Assembly: GCA_020744425.1 (NCBI GenBank)
Contig: JAGMUV010000033.1
Coordinates: 555,079-619,078, forward strand
Source: Dactylonectria macrodidyma
Lineage: Eukaryota > Ascomycota > Sordariomycetes > Hypocreales > Nectriaceae
Direction of reading: 5' to 3'
Length of the DNA stretch: 64,000 nt
The position numbers and the translations under genes are program-made. This document shows positions 44,764 through 55,595 of the stretch, piece by piece. Position 1 is the stretch's first letter. The number at the start of each line of letters is the position of its first letter. A model generated the notes under the pieces. It saw only the letters and a list, made by a program, of their open reading frames with translations, made no database searches and was not told where the DNA came from.

Positions 44764-47666
44764 AGGACGGGTCATTCCATGGCTAGGTTGTCTCGCTGTG
44801 CCGGGTATCATTGTACTATGTTTATCCCATATTTCTAGAACGGTAACCTAATTTCCTTCCGACAATGACTCTTAGTTTTTGTTTATAATTCGACAACAGG
44901 AAAATAACACACTATATTTTCATAGAATTCACGATAAGGGGCTTCTAGCTGATGCATTTGCGGGTTCACTGGCACGTACGGTCGAACATGTGTCTCGGCA
45001 GTGGATTGGAATTAGATGTATTCGCATGTGTACAGAACTTGGAGATAGAACGCTGAGAGTTCCATCAGCCTAGATACCATGCGTGGCCAATTCAACTGAT
45101 GTCTCTGCTTTCCAAGACCAGCTGCCGTCTCCAAGGCACTAGCTAGCTTGACTTGGCGTTTTGTGACCGCGGCACGCCCTCACATGGCAACACTCCCTCT
45201 GAGGCCGGTGGAGCCCTCGCCGTCCGCCATTAGCCGCTCATAGGCATTCACAACACCCCACATCCGCCCGGGGGAGCCCAGATGCGAGGATTCGCCTTTA
45301 TAGTCGCCACAGGTGATTCGTGAACTTTGGCACCACCCAAGGCCTGAGGCCCCGGGTCCAGACATGATCCGTTGTTGTTATGACCGTCTTCAACTCTTCG
45401 ATTCTAGGCAAACGCCTTGGCGAGCTTTGCCAAGGCGTTAGCCAACTTTCGTCCTAACCTTTACTGCCATAGCAGCCTTCCACCAGGGCGGGTTCTTCGT
45501 CTGTCGGGGCAGGAAACGTAGCTTGTTCAAGGGCCCTCAGGCAAAGCCACAGACCCAGCCTCTATATTCTTCTTTTGTGGTGTATCGGACATACTAGCTC
45601 GAGTCTTGGCCTCCATTTCATCCCGTGCTTGCCGTAACGTTCGAAACCAGCGGAAGGGTTCAGGCTCTGATCAGGGCTGGCCTTATGTTCATTGTGTACG
45701 GAAGCCCCGCCTCTCTCTCAGTGGCCCTGTTGGGAGTGTTGGTTCCCACATGCTGGTGGGTAGGAAAAAAATCGCTGGGCAGCGCTGCACGCATATCAAA
45801 TCCAAACAAACAAACTGTCAAATGGATCAATCACATAAGCCGAAAATGTATTTCAAATCAAAAAAAAATACATAATGCCGTATTTGATATGCTACTACAT
45901 ATATTTCATACGCAATCTAGCCTGGAGGTATCGTCCCAGGCTGATGGGTGCATGCTTGTATCTACCCTAAACCTGCTACTATGTTCGCGTGCTTCGAGTA
46001 CGTTGGCCAATCAGAGTCATGCCCAGAGTGTCTGTTAGCGAGCTACCATTCGTCATGGCATCAAGACCCTAAACAGAAACTAGCATTGAACCCGGGTCTA
46101 TTTATGTTGATTTGGAATCTTATTAAAACCTGATGATCAGTTGGATCAAAAGTTAAATGCTACATGAACGGATGGCATCTACATCACTAATAGACTAGGC
46201 TCTGCGACTAGCATTTGGACCAAGTGCAAACGCGGTGATCCCAACTGTGAAAGCATTGGGTTTAAGAAATGCTTAAAATGTGAAGAAAACTATGTTTTTT
46301 TTGGCTTCGTGGTAGCAGCAACTCGCCCTTGGTGGGGCGGGGAGCCAACTAAGAAGTTTGCTTTCCCAATACTATTAAGGGAAATCAGCCGGGCTTACTA
46401 CGTACACAGTTACGAGGGGGACTAGTCTGACAAAGATAATTGCTTGATTCAACACGAAGTACGTAGTGACGAAGTACAGCAGGACACAAGGTACAAGGAA
46501 ATGTTCCTTACATGAGCTTCTAGGAAATTCCACTATACGGAAATCTATCAGAATTATTAGCACGATGGGAGTTTCCAGGGTTTTCAGTATTAGCCATGGA
46601 AGTGGAGAAGGACCGGTGGAGTTGACAGAGGTGTTGCTACATCAGAAATACACTCTCCTATATTATAGGAGGGAAGAAATTGTACCGCGGTGGTGTACCT
46701 TGGTAGCATTGCCTGAACTGGTCTGGTCACGAATTTCGGAACAGTAGGCTGAGCGTCAAAACCCTCGCACCCACGTTCTTTGCTTCTGCATCCTATTGTT
46801 CATCTCGCTACGTCAAAGTCACCTGATTGCATCGTCTCTTGCTTCGTCCCCTCGACACCTAGGCGACCCTGGCGATTCACTCCTGCCGAGACTTACTGTC
46901 CCTTACGTGAGTCTCTGTTCCCCACCGCCCTGGTCAGATGCAAGCCCTCCTTTGTGCTTCCACCCATTAGTACTTCTTAGTCTTGCGTACTGATGATCAA
47001 CCTGCAGAAGTGCCATGCTCCCGCGCTAGTTGACATGCCAACTTCCCATAGTCCTTGGCGGACGAGGAAGAAACCACATCCAAATGGGTAGCTATCTCTC
47101 CGGGGCCTCGTGGGCCAATCGCGACCGACGCTGTCTCGCCTCTAGCAGAAGTCGGCAGCGACTGCTTCCAGCACCACCGCAGATAAAGATGACAGGTCGG
47201 TCTCTTTGAGATAGCTAGAACTGTGTCTAATTAGACACTCTATTGGGTTGGGCTGCCGCTGCAGAAGGTGGCAAGGCTTAAAGGATGAAGGTTGCAGCGG
47301 CAGATCCGGGCTAGGGTGGAGAACCAAGGACACAGCCGGTCGGGCCAGGAAAAGGGCGACTTCAGCCGAATTGGAGGAGAACAGACAAAAGCAGGGAGTC
47401 TGCGATAAAATTGATAGTCATACCGTCTAGAAAACAAAGATCCGGCCGCATGTAGCAGCTGAGAGGTCTTGTTCCTCTGCAGCTGTTGAAGCTGATCATG
47501 ATGTCCTGTCTTGAAAGGAAAACCCCTCTAAAAATTCCTCTAAAAATTCCTTAAACCTAAAGAATTGAATCCCTTGTCCCCACAACCCCCTTCGCATCAG
47601 TAGCTGATGTGAGGCGTGTGGCTGCGTCTGTCGTGCACCTTGGTCTATCACACCATCCACTGGGCC
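44764..47666. other. 2.9-kb gene-poor stretch
   Basis: An AT-richer patch at about 45800-46560 lies between more GC-rich ends. Open frames are short and lack domains. Nothing supported. Confidence 0.4.
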
Positions 47667-49310
47667 CTAGGTGGTTCGGATGGAAGAGTCAGGTTGCGTG
47701 AGCAAATCCACTATGCCATGCCGGTTGTGCGTCTTAGCGACATCGAGAGGTGACCGGCCGTGAGAATCCCGAAGGCTGGGGCTAACACCGACCTCCAATA
47801 GAAATCGAGCAGCATCTGTTGGAACATCGCGGCCAAGATACATACAAGCAGCAGATGGGATGCGGCAGGTGGTATGTGCGCCCACCTGGAAGCGATAAGG
47901 GGACTGTCTTATCGGCCTATGGGGCACAGATCCATATCTCCCCACTGCCACCTGCTGGCTAGTTAGATGAAACAACAAAAGATCCATCAATACGAAGCCT
48001 AAATACAGCACTATTTCGGCTTCAACCAGTGGTTCGAACCCTACCCTTGTGAAACCTACAGCATCGCATTGCCCGTAAGAGGCTGCTTCGTATAGAAGGG
48101 AGAACCCCCCTTCGTAAGTTTTTCGGAACTTGAAATTCGCCGCTTTTAGAAATTTCAAGACTTCAGTTTGACCCATCTTTGTTGCTTCGAGTCCGACGTC
48201 CCGAGCAAGACGCAGAGACTGGGGTCCGAATGCGAACCCTAAACGGTTCATTTTGAAGCCTACCACATGGCAGCATGCTAGAAACATGACATTGCCACAT
48301 GACGCAGCTCCCAGGCTTGCTTCTAATACCAAGCCATACCTTTCCTTTTTTGTCTTTTCATCCCTAGACTCATTCGTAGCCAAGAAGAATTCCCTCATCG
48401 TCCCTGCCCAGGACGCGGAGAATGGCGGTGAAAATTTGGTAAGGTCCTCCCAAGGCCAACGGGCGCATGCTAAGATGGTTTGTGGTGTCAGTGGTTTTCC
48501 ACCATTTATCATACGTTGGAAATATTTCTCGGCCTCAGGGAACCGGTGTTGCGCCATGAGTGCCATCGCCGCAACTTCATTCCAGGCAGGATTGCAGGCA
48601 GGATTGTCGACTTCGAGATCGAATTTGAGATAAAATATGAGCCTCAAAAAGCACATCCTACCAGCTTTGCTTTGTGCCCTGACGTTTTCGAGATCACAGT
48701 CTACAAGAAGATCTTCACGGATGTTCCGTAGCCGGGTCTCAGAAACGTTGGCGTCTGCGGCGTCTTCGTCGTCTTCGTCGTCGAAAATCACCATGTCGCG
48801 CACCGATGTGTACTCGCATCCCAGTGTCTCCCAATCCTTTATTGTCTGTGCAAGCAATTTCGCGGCTTCTTCCCATTTCTTTTGTTGAGTATTGGAATGG
48901 TCTTGCCCTAGCATAAGAGAATAGCCATCGTAGGCTCTTTGGAACTTGGGCTTGGCGTCGGCGAGTTTCAGGTTTTCTTTGTCGGCAATTCCATCATTGA
49001 TGATCCTCTCGAGAATAAGATACACTGCATCGTTGTGTTGCACCGGCTTTCCCGCCTCGAGGATCTTGTCAAGGACACAGTCCGCCAAAGTGTTGAGTGG
49101 CGTTGAATCTCCCCCTCTGAGGATCTCGTCAAATATCCGTTTCACTAAAGGGGTCATTTCCCCCCCACCATGGATAGTGTCAAAGACCAAGCGCACATGA
49201 TCCTGAATTACCGTGGGATCTCCAGGATCGAACGGCTCGGCAGGAAAAGAATCCAGATGAGTCCCGACAAAGGAATGGGCGCCGGAGCTGCTTGGTACTG
49301 AATCAGACAT
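47667..49310 (-). CDS. Ankyrin-repeat-type protein of unknown function
   Basis: A 547-aa open frame starts at ATG 49310. The N-terminal 380 residues are helical and unlike any family I know. From about residue 360 the sequence shows ankyrin-like units (SLGAASCGNVMFLACCH, EGGFSLLYEAASYGQCDAV) and ends in DSHGRSPLDVAKTHNRHGIVDLL, a good ankyrin unit. Between GQCDAV and the C-terminal unit about 60 residues do not look like ankyrin. A GTAGGTTT donor near 48063 with acceptors at 47942 (AGCAG) or 47885 (TTCCAG) suggests an intron there. Its upstream DNA is related to that of the TPR gene at 52600-53868. Confidence 0.6.
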   Translation of the reverse strand: MSDSVPSSSGAHSFVGTHLDSFPAEPFDPGDPTVIQDHVRLVFDTIHGGGEMTPLVKRIFDEILRGGDSTPLNTLADCVLDKILEAGKPVQHNDAVYLILERIINDGIADKENLKLADAKPKFQRAYDGYSLMLGQDHSNTQQKKWEEAAKLLAQTIKDWETLGCEYTSVRDMVIFDDEDDEDAADANVSETRLRNIREDLLVDCDLENVRAQSKAGRMCFLRLIFYLKFDLEVDNPACNPAWNEVAAMALMAQHRFPEAEKYFQRMINGGKPLTPQTILACARWPWEDLTKFSPPFSASWAGTMREFFLATNESRDEKTKKERYGLVLEASLGAASCGNVMFLACCHVVGFKMNRLGFAFGPQSLRLARDVGLEATKMGQTEVLKFLKAANFKFRKTYEGGFSLLYEAASYGQCDAVGFTRVGFEPLVEAEIVLYLGFVLMDLLLFHLTSQQVAVGRYGSVPHRPIRQSPYRFQVGAHTTCRIPSAACMYLGRDVPTDAARFLLEVGVSPSLRDSHGRSPLDVAKTHNRHGIVDLLTQPDSSIRTT

Positions 49311-49560
49311 TTTCTTAACTTGGATGTTGCAGGTGAAAGTCCAAGATACTCCGGGGTCGGTGGCCGTGCCAGGTCAGAAAGGTGTCGTTGCGGGGTAGTG
49401 CAAGGAGCAAGTTCTGCTCAAAATCAAGCGTCGTTTCAAAAATCTACCCCGCCTCGTGGTCTCATTAATAAGCAGCTTACAGGGGTCAGTCCTCGGGTCG
49501 CCTGTGATGAGCCCGCGTCTCGTTGAGACTAACTTACAATATACTATGTCACAACTATCA
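49311..49560 (-). promoter_or_regulatory. Upstream region A, homologous to that of the TPR gene
   Basis: Closely resembles 53869-54115: shared phrases include ATTTTCTTA directly before the start, AAATCAAGCGTC, TTTCAAAAAT, CTCATTAATAAGCAGCTT and CAGTCCT, in the same order and spacing. Confidence 0.8.
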
Positions 49561-49674
49561 TCAGACTCTAGGATCATGCTTGCTTTTTTGTGCCCTCATG
49601 ACAGGCCACAGACTCGAGTCCCTGAAGGCTCGGATCCCTGACTTAGGTCACGAGACTGTCTTTTCCTTCATGTA

Positions 49675-52166
49675 TACCGTATCAACTCAGTAAACTCGGG
49701 CAAGAAGCGCGCCCCACACGGGCTGCAGATCGGCCCACCCGCGAAATTTAGCCGGCAGCCAGTTCTAACTTCCACACAACAGACCCAATGGCCCCCCATG
49801 GCCACATCTGCCGCCGAAGATGACTGCGGCCGGCTTCCTAGATGTTATATGTGTGTTTTTTGGTGTTGTGATCACATTGAGGCTATGTGCTAACCAATCA
49901 GATGTCACAGACGACTTCGAGACCGCGGCGTGCTTCGAACTTGGACGAATCTACACCCTCTAATACCGACTTCCCTCGACCCCCGATGTAAATACCGGCA
50001 TTTCCCTTACAAAAGATGGGTCTCATCATGGCTGGGTTAGAGAGGCTAGTAGACCTTTAGTTGAAGATGTCATGCAGGTCGGGAAAGTGGTGTTTTGCCG
50101 CCCTGAGAGCTATGGGAATAGGTGGAGGAAGATGGACTGGCGTCTTGGCATTGAGAGGGAATGGCGGGAGGGGATTGTGTTCTTTTGGCAAGATGACTAG
50201 GTCATGATATCTTCTGATGATACTGATCATCCTAGGCGCAATAGATAGTCTCCTTGACTTCTGATAGTTGAGATCTCTGTGAGTCATCTTGCTGCAGCCG
50301 TCGAACTAGCTCAGCTTTCTTCCCTGAGACTTTGAGACCTCTTTCCTTTAGTTGTCTTTGAAGATCCCTCACCCGGTCCTCATGGTACCTCGCCATTGTT
50401 ATCAGATCGTCATCATCCATAGAAATCATCTCTTCCTCATCCAACAGCTCATCCACCTCATCCTCTAAGTTAATGAGGATTTCCTCTGCCTGTTCCCACC
50501 CTGTGAAGTTGATAGCTTCACTCGGGATATCCTTGATCTTAATGAAGCTGTCTTCGAGGCCGTCTGGCCGCACACTAATCCCGCAGTTTAGGAACGCCTT
50601 CTTGACCATATCTGCCTTCTCTTTGAGCCGCTGGATAGCTGCGGCCACAACGTGTGTTATCATGATCCTTTTATCGCTGACAGACCACCTGAAGTCAGGC
50701 CCTTCTTCTCTCTCTTTGCGTTCCACATACGCATCAGTTTCCTCCTCTATCCACTGCTTGAACGGCTTGTTGATTGCAGTATCTAGAGGTTGCACAAGAC
50801 TTGTACAACCCCCTGGGATAAGTGCTAATGTGATGTTACATTCTCTGAGTTTTCTCTTAATCCCGTTGGTATTATGGAACGTGGCTGCGTCCATTACTAA
50901 GAGCGTATCTTCGTCATCCTCGGTAGCTAAGGGCGAGAGTTCATCTTCAATCCATTGTGAAAGAAGTTCCTCGTTATTATATGCAGTTTTGTTGAATGCC
51001 ACGGTGACGTCGGGGTGGTAGAGATGACCTTCTCTTTCGTAAATTTGACCACCTTCCTCGGTAGGAATACCATGGAAAATCAACTTAGGATGAAGTCTGT
51101 GAATGCCATCTGCGAAGATATATAACACTAGAGTTGCCTGCCTCTTATTCCACCCGCTGCGGTCAGTATGGCCGGCCACAGTTCTCACACCGCGTAGGTC
51201 CCACGTTGCGCCGTCAAGAAACTCGAACGGAATTGGGGTCTCGTCAAGGTTAAGTATAAGGCGTTTGCTAAAGCGGCGTTTTGGAGAGTGTAGGATCATC
51301 GTGAAGGCACGAGATTGGGCTCCAACAGAAGAGACGCGCCTGATGAATCGTAAGAACCTATTCACGATAGCGATATAGTCCTCTGGGCGCCTGGTTGACT
51401 GCTTCGTAATCCGGCGCTTTACGATGTTGTGACGCCGAAGAAAGCCGCGATACCACCCAACGGAGAAGGTGAAAGCGCCGGCCAAACTCGGGTATAAGTC
51501 TTTGAATAACGCCCGTGACTTGACCCGGAACCACGAAGTCGTCACAACCTTGGATTTCTCTCTACGAGCTTGAAATTGCTTATAGAGCTCGCCTTCAAGT
51601 GCAGGCCACTTCGGGGCATAGCCACGGACTCGGTCTTCCACAAAAGACTCACCAAAAGCTAGCTTCCAGCCCGAGATAGTTTGGTTCGGGATTTTGAAGT
51701 GATCTGAAGCATCCCGTAAGGTTGGGGTGCACATGACACCATTCCGGTCGATCTTATGATGGATCAACCACATAAGAACCTCTTCTTTCTTCCTTTTTGA
51801 ATAGGAACGCTGGACACGAGAGGCTGGCTTCGAAACTTTGAACTGTCTCTCCTTGAGTGGCGTTTGCTTGGGACCACGCTTCTTGCGCTTAGGAACAGTA
51901 TCCCAATGCTGGATATTTGGGTCGATCTCCCTGAGGGGCGTCATCATGTGAAAAAACGGCTTCAAAATAGCTTCAATTGACTGAGAATATGCAAAAATGC
52001 GTTGTGTGCGAAGACGCAAGTTGCGGGACATAACCGCTTTCTGATATCTTACCCCGCAGATGAAGGTCACATACTAAATCGTATGAGGAATAGATCTGCA
52101 TTGTGGTGGGGCACCAAACCCCTTAGTCTCACGCTTCTTGCCCGAGTTTACCGAGTTGATACGGTA
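49675..52166 (-). mobile_element. Complete pogo-type (Tc1/mariner) DNA transposon
   Basis: The ends are inverted repeats of about 37 bp with one mismatch (49673-49709 against 52132-52168), counting the flanking TA on both sides that would be the target duplication. One open transposase lies inside on the minus strand. The intact ends, open frame and TA flanks suggest a young, possibly active copy of about 2.5 kb. Confidence 0.85.
50232..52031 (-). CDS. pogo/Fot-type transposase with CENP-B-like HTH, DDE core and C-terminal SAP-like motif
   Basis: 599 aa from ATG 52031 (an earlier GTG at 52070 is in frame). The N-terminal 210 residues include the CENP-B-like DNA-binding helices (TLRDASDHFKIPNQTISGWK and SVGWYRGFLRRHNIVKRR). 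The DDE_1 core holds D263 (LILNLDETPIPFEF), D381 (TLLVMDAATFHNT) and D417 (TSLVQPLDTAINKPFK), giving a last spacing of 36 residues, as in pogo/Fot1 elements. The C-terminus after an acidic stretch reads LQRQLKERGLKVSGKKAELV, a SAP-like DNA-binding motif (about 557-582). It cuts and reinserts its own element at TA sites. No stop or frameshift seen. Confidence 0.9.
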   Translation of the reverse strand: MSRNLRLRTQRIFAYSQSIEAILKPFFHMMTPLREIDPNIQHWDTVPKRKKRGPKQTPLKERQFKVSKPASRVQRSYSKRKKEEVLMWLIHHKIDRNGVMCTPTLRDASDHFKIPNQTISGWKLAFGESFVEDRVRGYAPKWPALEGELYKQFQARREKSKVVTTSWFRVKSRALFKDLYPSLAGAFTFSVGWYRGFLRRHNIVKRRITKQSTRRPEDYIAIVNRFLRFIRRVSSVGAQSRAFTMILHSPKRRFSKRLILNLDETPIPFEFLDGATWDLRGVRTVAGHTDRSGWNKRQATLVLYIFADGIHRLHPKLIFHGIPTEEGGQIYEREGHLYHPDVTVAFNKTAYNNEELLSQWIEDELSPLATEDDEDTLLVMDAATFHNTNGIKRKLRECNITLALIPGGCTSLVQPLDTAINKPFKQWIEEETDAYVERKEREEGPDFRWSVSDKRIMITHVVAAAIQRLKEKADMVKKAFLNCGISVRPDGLEDSFIKIKDIPSEAINFTGWEQAEEILINLEDEVDELLDEEEMISMDDDDLITMARYHEDRVRDLQRQLKERGLKVSGKKAELVRRLQQDDSQRSQLSEVKETIYCA

Positions 52167-52247
52167 TAAGGGCTGATTTAGGCCCTTCAAATAGCTAGAA
52201 ATCAAGAGCTTCTATTCACATCACAATGCACCCTTCCTATCCGATGC

Positions 52248-52434
52248 AACATACTACGACACGAATCGCAGGTCTCTTACTGTTAAGTTAGTCAAGAGGA
52301 GCCTCGGGGGTGATAGTAAAGCCAATGATCATGAGATAACGACGTAGAGCAGTGATGCTAAAAAGCAATAGGTAATTTTTCTATGTAGTGGGCAATAAGC
52401 CAGGCTGCACGGTGGCAGGCGATGACAGGGTGAC
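52248..52434 (-). promoter_or_regulatory. Upstream region B, distal part of the duplicated upstream DNA
   Basis: Resembles 54100-54412: ACGACACGAATCGCAGG against ACGACACCAATAGCAGG, AAGCCAATGATCAT against AAGCCAATAATCAT, and GCTGCACGGTGGCAGGCGAT shared. About 125 bases present in the other copy are missing here. With region A it brackets the pogo element. Confidence 0.7.
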
Positions 52435-52599
52435 TTTGTTGAAGAAAATCATACACCAGCTCCTATAGCCCCAACTCAATACTAGGCGCACATCGCGGGT
52501 GCGAGGTGCTTAGTCTTGCTGGAAGGACTAGATTTGCAATGAATGAGAGCATCGCAAAAGAATCTGCACACTCCCCTCTTGGCATCGACAACGCCCGAC

Positions 52600-53868
52600 T
52601 CATTGGGTCAACGTGCCATGTTGTGCCCGACGTCGATTCGAGCGTCGTACCCGACGTCGATTCGAGCGTTGTCCCTGACGTCGATTCGAGCGTTGTTCCC
52701 GACGTCGATTCGAGCGTTCTATGTCCCATTGGTGGTAGTCGTCATACAACGCATCTGACAGTTTGTGGAACGTTCTCTGCGTTTGAAAGGCCCACAGTAT
52801 GCGCTTCAGGCCCGATAGTTCTGGATCATCCTTCGATGCATCCGTGAGCCCTTGTTCTGAATGTTTGTCTGCATCCTTCGATGCACCTGTGAGCTCTTGT
52901 TCCGAATGTTTGTCTGCATCCTTTGCGGCATCGAGATCTTGCTTTAACATGTCTTGAAGCGGATAATCCATATACTCTCCTCCTCTTTCGGCCGAGGACA
53001 CTCGCTCCAAGCGGTTGATTGCATCGTTGATCCGGCCATTAGCTAGATATGCCCGTGCGAGGCAGTGATGTATCAGCCGCCTCATCGTTGTACCAGCTCG
53101 CTGGTACAACGTTGTACCAGTGAACCCTCCCGCCATTGTATCAATGTGGCCTACCATTGACTCCAATTTTTCCAGACAGCCAATTCCATCCTGGGCCCGA
53201 TCGTGAGCTAGGTATGCTTGTGCGAGATACTGTCTCCTCAGAATATAGATTTGTAGATAACTCCACCATGTATAGTCCCTCCCCTCCGGTGTACAGATCC
53301 GCTCCCGTGCGATAGTGATTTGCGTCCTTCGCTCCAACAAGTCGATTGCATCTTTGGGGCGGCCATCAATCATGTATGCGGCTGCGAGATCTAGCTCTAA
53401 CATGACTTGATCTGAGCTCCTGGGCTGCGAAGGTGAGGGCTCTGACTTTAACGGATTGATTGCGTCTTCGTTCCGATGCTCAGCGGGGTATGCTTGTGGG
53501 AGATACTGGCTCCTCAGAATATAGATTAGTAGATAACTCCCCCATATATAGGCCTTCCCCTCCGGTGTACAGATCAGCTCCCGTGCGATAGTGATTTGCG
53601 TCCTTCGCTCCAACAAGTCGATTGCATCTTTGGGGCGGCCATCAATCATGTATGCGTCTGCGAGATCTAGCTCTGACATGGCTTCATCTGAGCTCCTGGG
53701 CTGCGAAGGTGAGAGCTCTGACTTTAACAGACCGATCGCGTCTTCGTTTCGACCCTCAGTGAGGCATGCTTGTGCTAGCTTATGGAGGAGGACGGGATAG
53801 TTTGCGCTAGCAGGTTTCGGGGAATTTTGGGTGACAAGTTTGTCCGACGCGTGGTCTGAACTGGACAT
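52600..53868 (-). CDS. TPR-type repeat protein of unknown function
   Basis: A 422-aa frame from ATG 53868. Helical repeats of TPR type are visible (LLHKLAQACLTEGRNEDAI, LDLADAYMIDGRPKDAIDL, LARAYLANGRINDAINRLE), a scaffold for protein contacts. A 92-residue block (starting at RRTQITIARE) occurs twice almost unchanged. The tail has two DADKHSEQ repeats, and the last 40 residues are a basic RSNRR repeat translated from the 24-bp minisatellite. No catalytic or NTPase domain is attached. Start region and upstream DNA resemble the ankyrin gene's, but the protein does not. Confidence 0.65.
   Translation of the reverse strand: MSSSDHASDKLVTQNSPKPASANYPVLLHKLAQACLTEGRNEDAIGLLKSELSPSQPRSSDEAMSELDLADAYMIDGRPKDAIDLLERRTQITIARELICTPEGKAYIWGSYLLIYILRSQYLPQAYPAEHRNEDAINPLKSEPSPSQPRSSDQVMLELDLAAAYMIDGRPKDAIDLLERRTQITIARERICTPEGRDYTWWSYLQIYILRRQYLAQAYLAHDRAQDGIGCLEKLESMVGHIDTMAGGFTGTTLYQRAGTTMRRLIHHCLARAYLANGRINDAINRLERVSSAERGGEYMDYPLQDMLKQDLDAAKDADKHSEQELTGASKDADKHSEQGLTDASKDDPELSGLKRILWAFQTQRTFHKLSDALYDDYHQWDIERSNRRREQRSNRRQGQRSNRRRVRRSNRRRAQHGTLTQ
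52626..52721 (+). repeat. 24-bp minisatellite, four copies
   Basis: Units with the core GACGTCGATTCGAGCG start at 52626, 52650, 52674 and 52698. They lie in the TPR frame and encode an 8-residue basic repeat. Confidence 0.9.
53190..53760 (-). repeat. Tandem duplication inside the TPR gene, period 276 bp
   Basis: GTACAGATC at 53291 and at 53567 open two nearly identical stretches; the period is 276 bp, 92 codons, so the frame is kept. Confidence 0.85.
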
Positions 53869-54412
53869 TTTCTTAGCTCGAATGTTGCCGGTGCAAGTTC
53901 AAGATATTTCGGGGTCGTTGGTTCGGTCGGGTTGGGTAGGTGTTGTTGTTCCAGGATAGTGTAAGGAGTAAGTTCTGCTTAAAATCAAGCGTCTTTTCAA
54001 AAATTTACCCCGCTCCTTGGCCTCATTAATAAGCAGCTTGCAGGCCTCAGTCCTGAAGTCGCCTGTGCTTGGTGGCCCGCGTCTCGTCAAGACTAACCTA
54101 CAATATCTTACGACACCAATAGCAGGTACCTCGCCGTTGAGTCGCTTAAGCGGCGTCTCTGAGGCGATGGCGAAGCCAATAATCATTAGACAACGACGTG
54201 GAGCAGCGTGATGCCAGTCGCTCGGTTGCCGAGGAATCTACACAGCCATCTAGTTGCTTGCACCAGTCGTATCTGGACTCCACAAAGGCAATCAATCGAC
54301 CTAGGGAGTGCTCGAAAGGCAACAATCACTCTCTGAATAGCAATGAGTAATTCTTCCATGGGATGGGCGATAAGCCAAGCTGCACGGTGGCAGGCGATGA
54401 CAGGGAGCCTTC
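53869..54412 (-). promoter_or_regulatory. Upstream region C of the TPR gene
   Basis: The uninterrupted counterpart of regions A and B. It holds the leader and presumed promoter of the TPR gene. Confidence 0.7.
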
Positions 54413-55595
54413 GTCAAAACGCCCAGGGGCTAAGTGGCTGTCAATGGGTCGGCAGAGGCCAGAATCAACGGTCCACCCCCAACTCCAGAGTCCGGCGTCA
54501 TGGCTGACGACAACGGCCGCAGGCGGTCAACAACCAAGTGCTGGCGTCAGGTTCTGTGATGCATCCTCGCACCATCAAGCAATGTGCAAGGAACGTTGCA
54601 CTGGGACCACACGAGCCAGCAAGCACGAGTAGAATTCATACGGTATGAATTGGCCCCGGACGACATTGGTTGAGGCCCAAGAGGCCCAAGCCAATTGTGG
54701 ATGGAAACGACAGATGGACTTCGCCCACGCCCCCAACGCCGAGAAATGGGTACATCACCTGCGCATGATGGTGTCGACATTTGGACCCAACCTCCTCTCA
54801 AAACGGAATGGGCGATGTCCGGTGGGCATGTCTTGTCCAACACACAGTGCCGATTTAACCTAAAGCCACACTACGGCCACCCCCTTTCCGCACACTGACG
54901 CACAACTATGCATCCACTATGCATGGGCAAACACTCACGGCCAGATAGAGGCGATCGAGCTGAACTCAGGAGCCCTTCGTCGGATCATGATGACCCCTGC
55001 TGGTGTGTCATTCTTGACTTGCGCCACCCCATGGCCTAGCCTAGTCAATGTCTCACATCGCACGGTCAGAGTTTGCCGTGGAAATGGTTCGCATCACTGG
55101 TACGCTCTTTTTGGTACCCCGATAGTGGACCTGCCGTGGCTCTGTTAGGCTCTGTTATAGGTCATCGCGATGAAGGAGGGCGAAGCACTGCTCTGAGATG
55201 ACGGTTGCCTTGCGCTCGCCCCAAAGTTGCCTCACTTGTTGTATGGCGAACCAGTTGACACCAAGGCGATGCGATGAATCCCTCCTTTAAAACACTGCTG
55301 TCTAGTCCAGAATGTCCTGGCTCGCCCCTTGGCAGAGTTTTCCAGTCCTCTCTGCTCTTGAGTAAACCATTGAATGACTCTGGAGCATCAGACTAGCTTC
55401 TAGTCTTGCTTGCTCGATGCTCTTGCGCCTTGCCACAGATCCCAGCTACCTTCAGCAGACCGCGTCCAATTGTCGTTTCCCTGAGCCCACCAACAACCGG
55501 CGATCGAGCTACATCCAAGTCATCTATCAACACTGCTGTACTGAAGCCGTACTTGCCTATGTTCAGGAGGAGAGGAAGAGGAAAAGGTGTTCAAC
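54413..55595. other. Intergenic region
   Basis: No supported gene. The last 200 bases are CT-rich and probably the leader of the EST1-type gene. Confidence 0.4.

Noticed and set aside
48024..48036. GGTTCGAACC, resembling a tRNA B box
   Set aside because: No A box, acceptor stem or anticodon arm around it; it lies in the ankyrin gene.
50473..51021. A 182-codon plus-strand frame inside the pogo element
   Set aside because: Antisense shadow of the transposase, whose DDE motifs lie on the minus strand.
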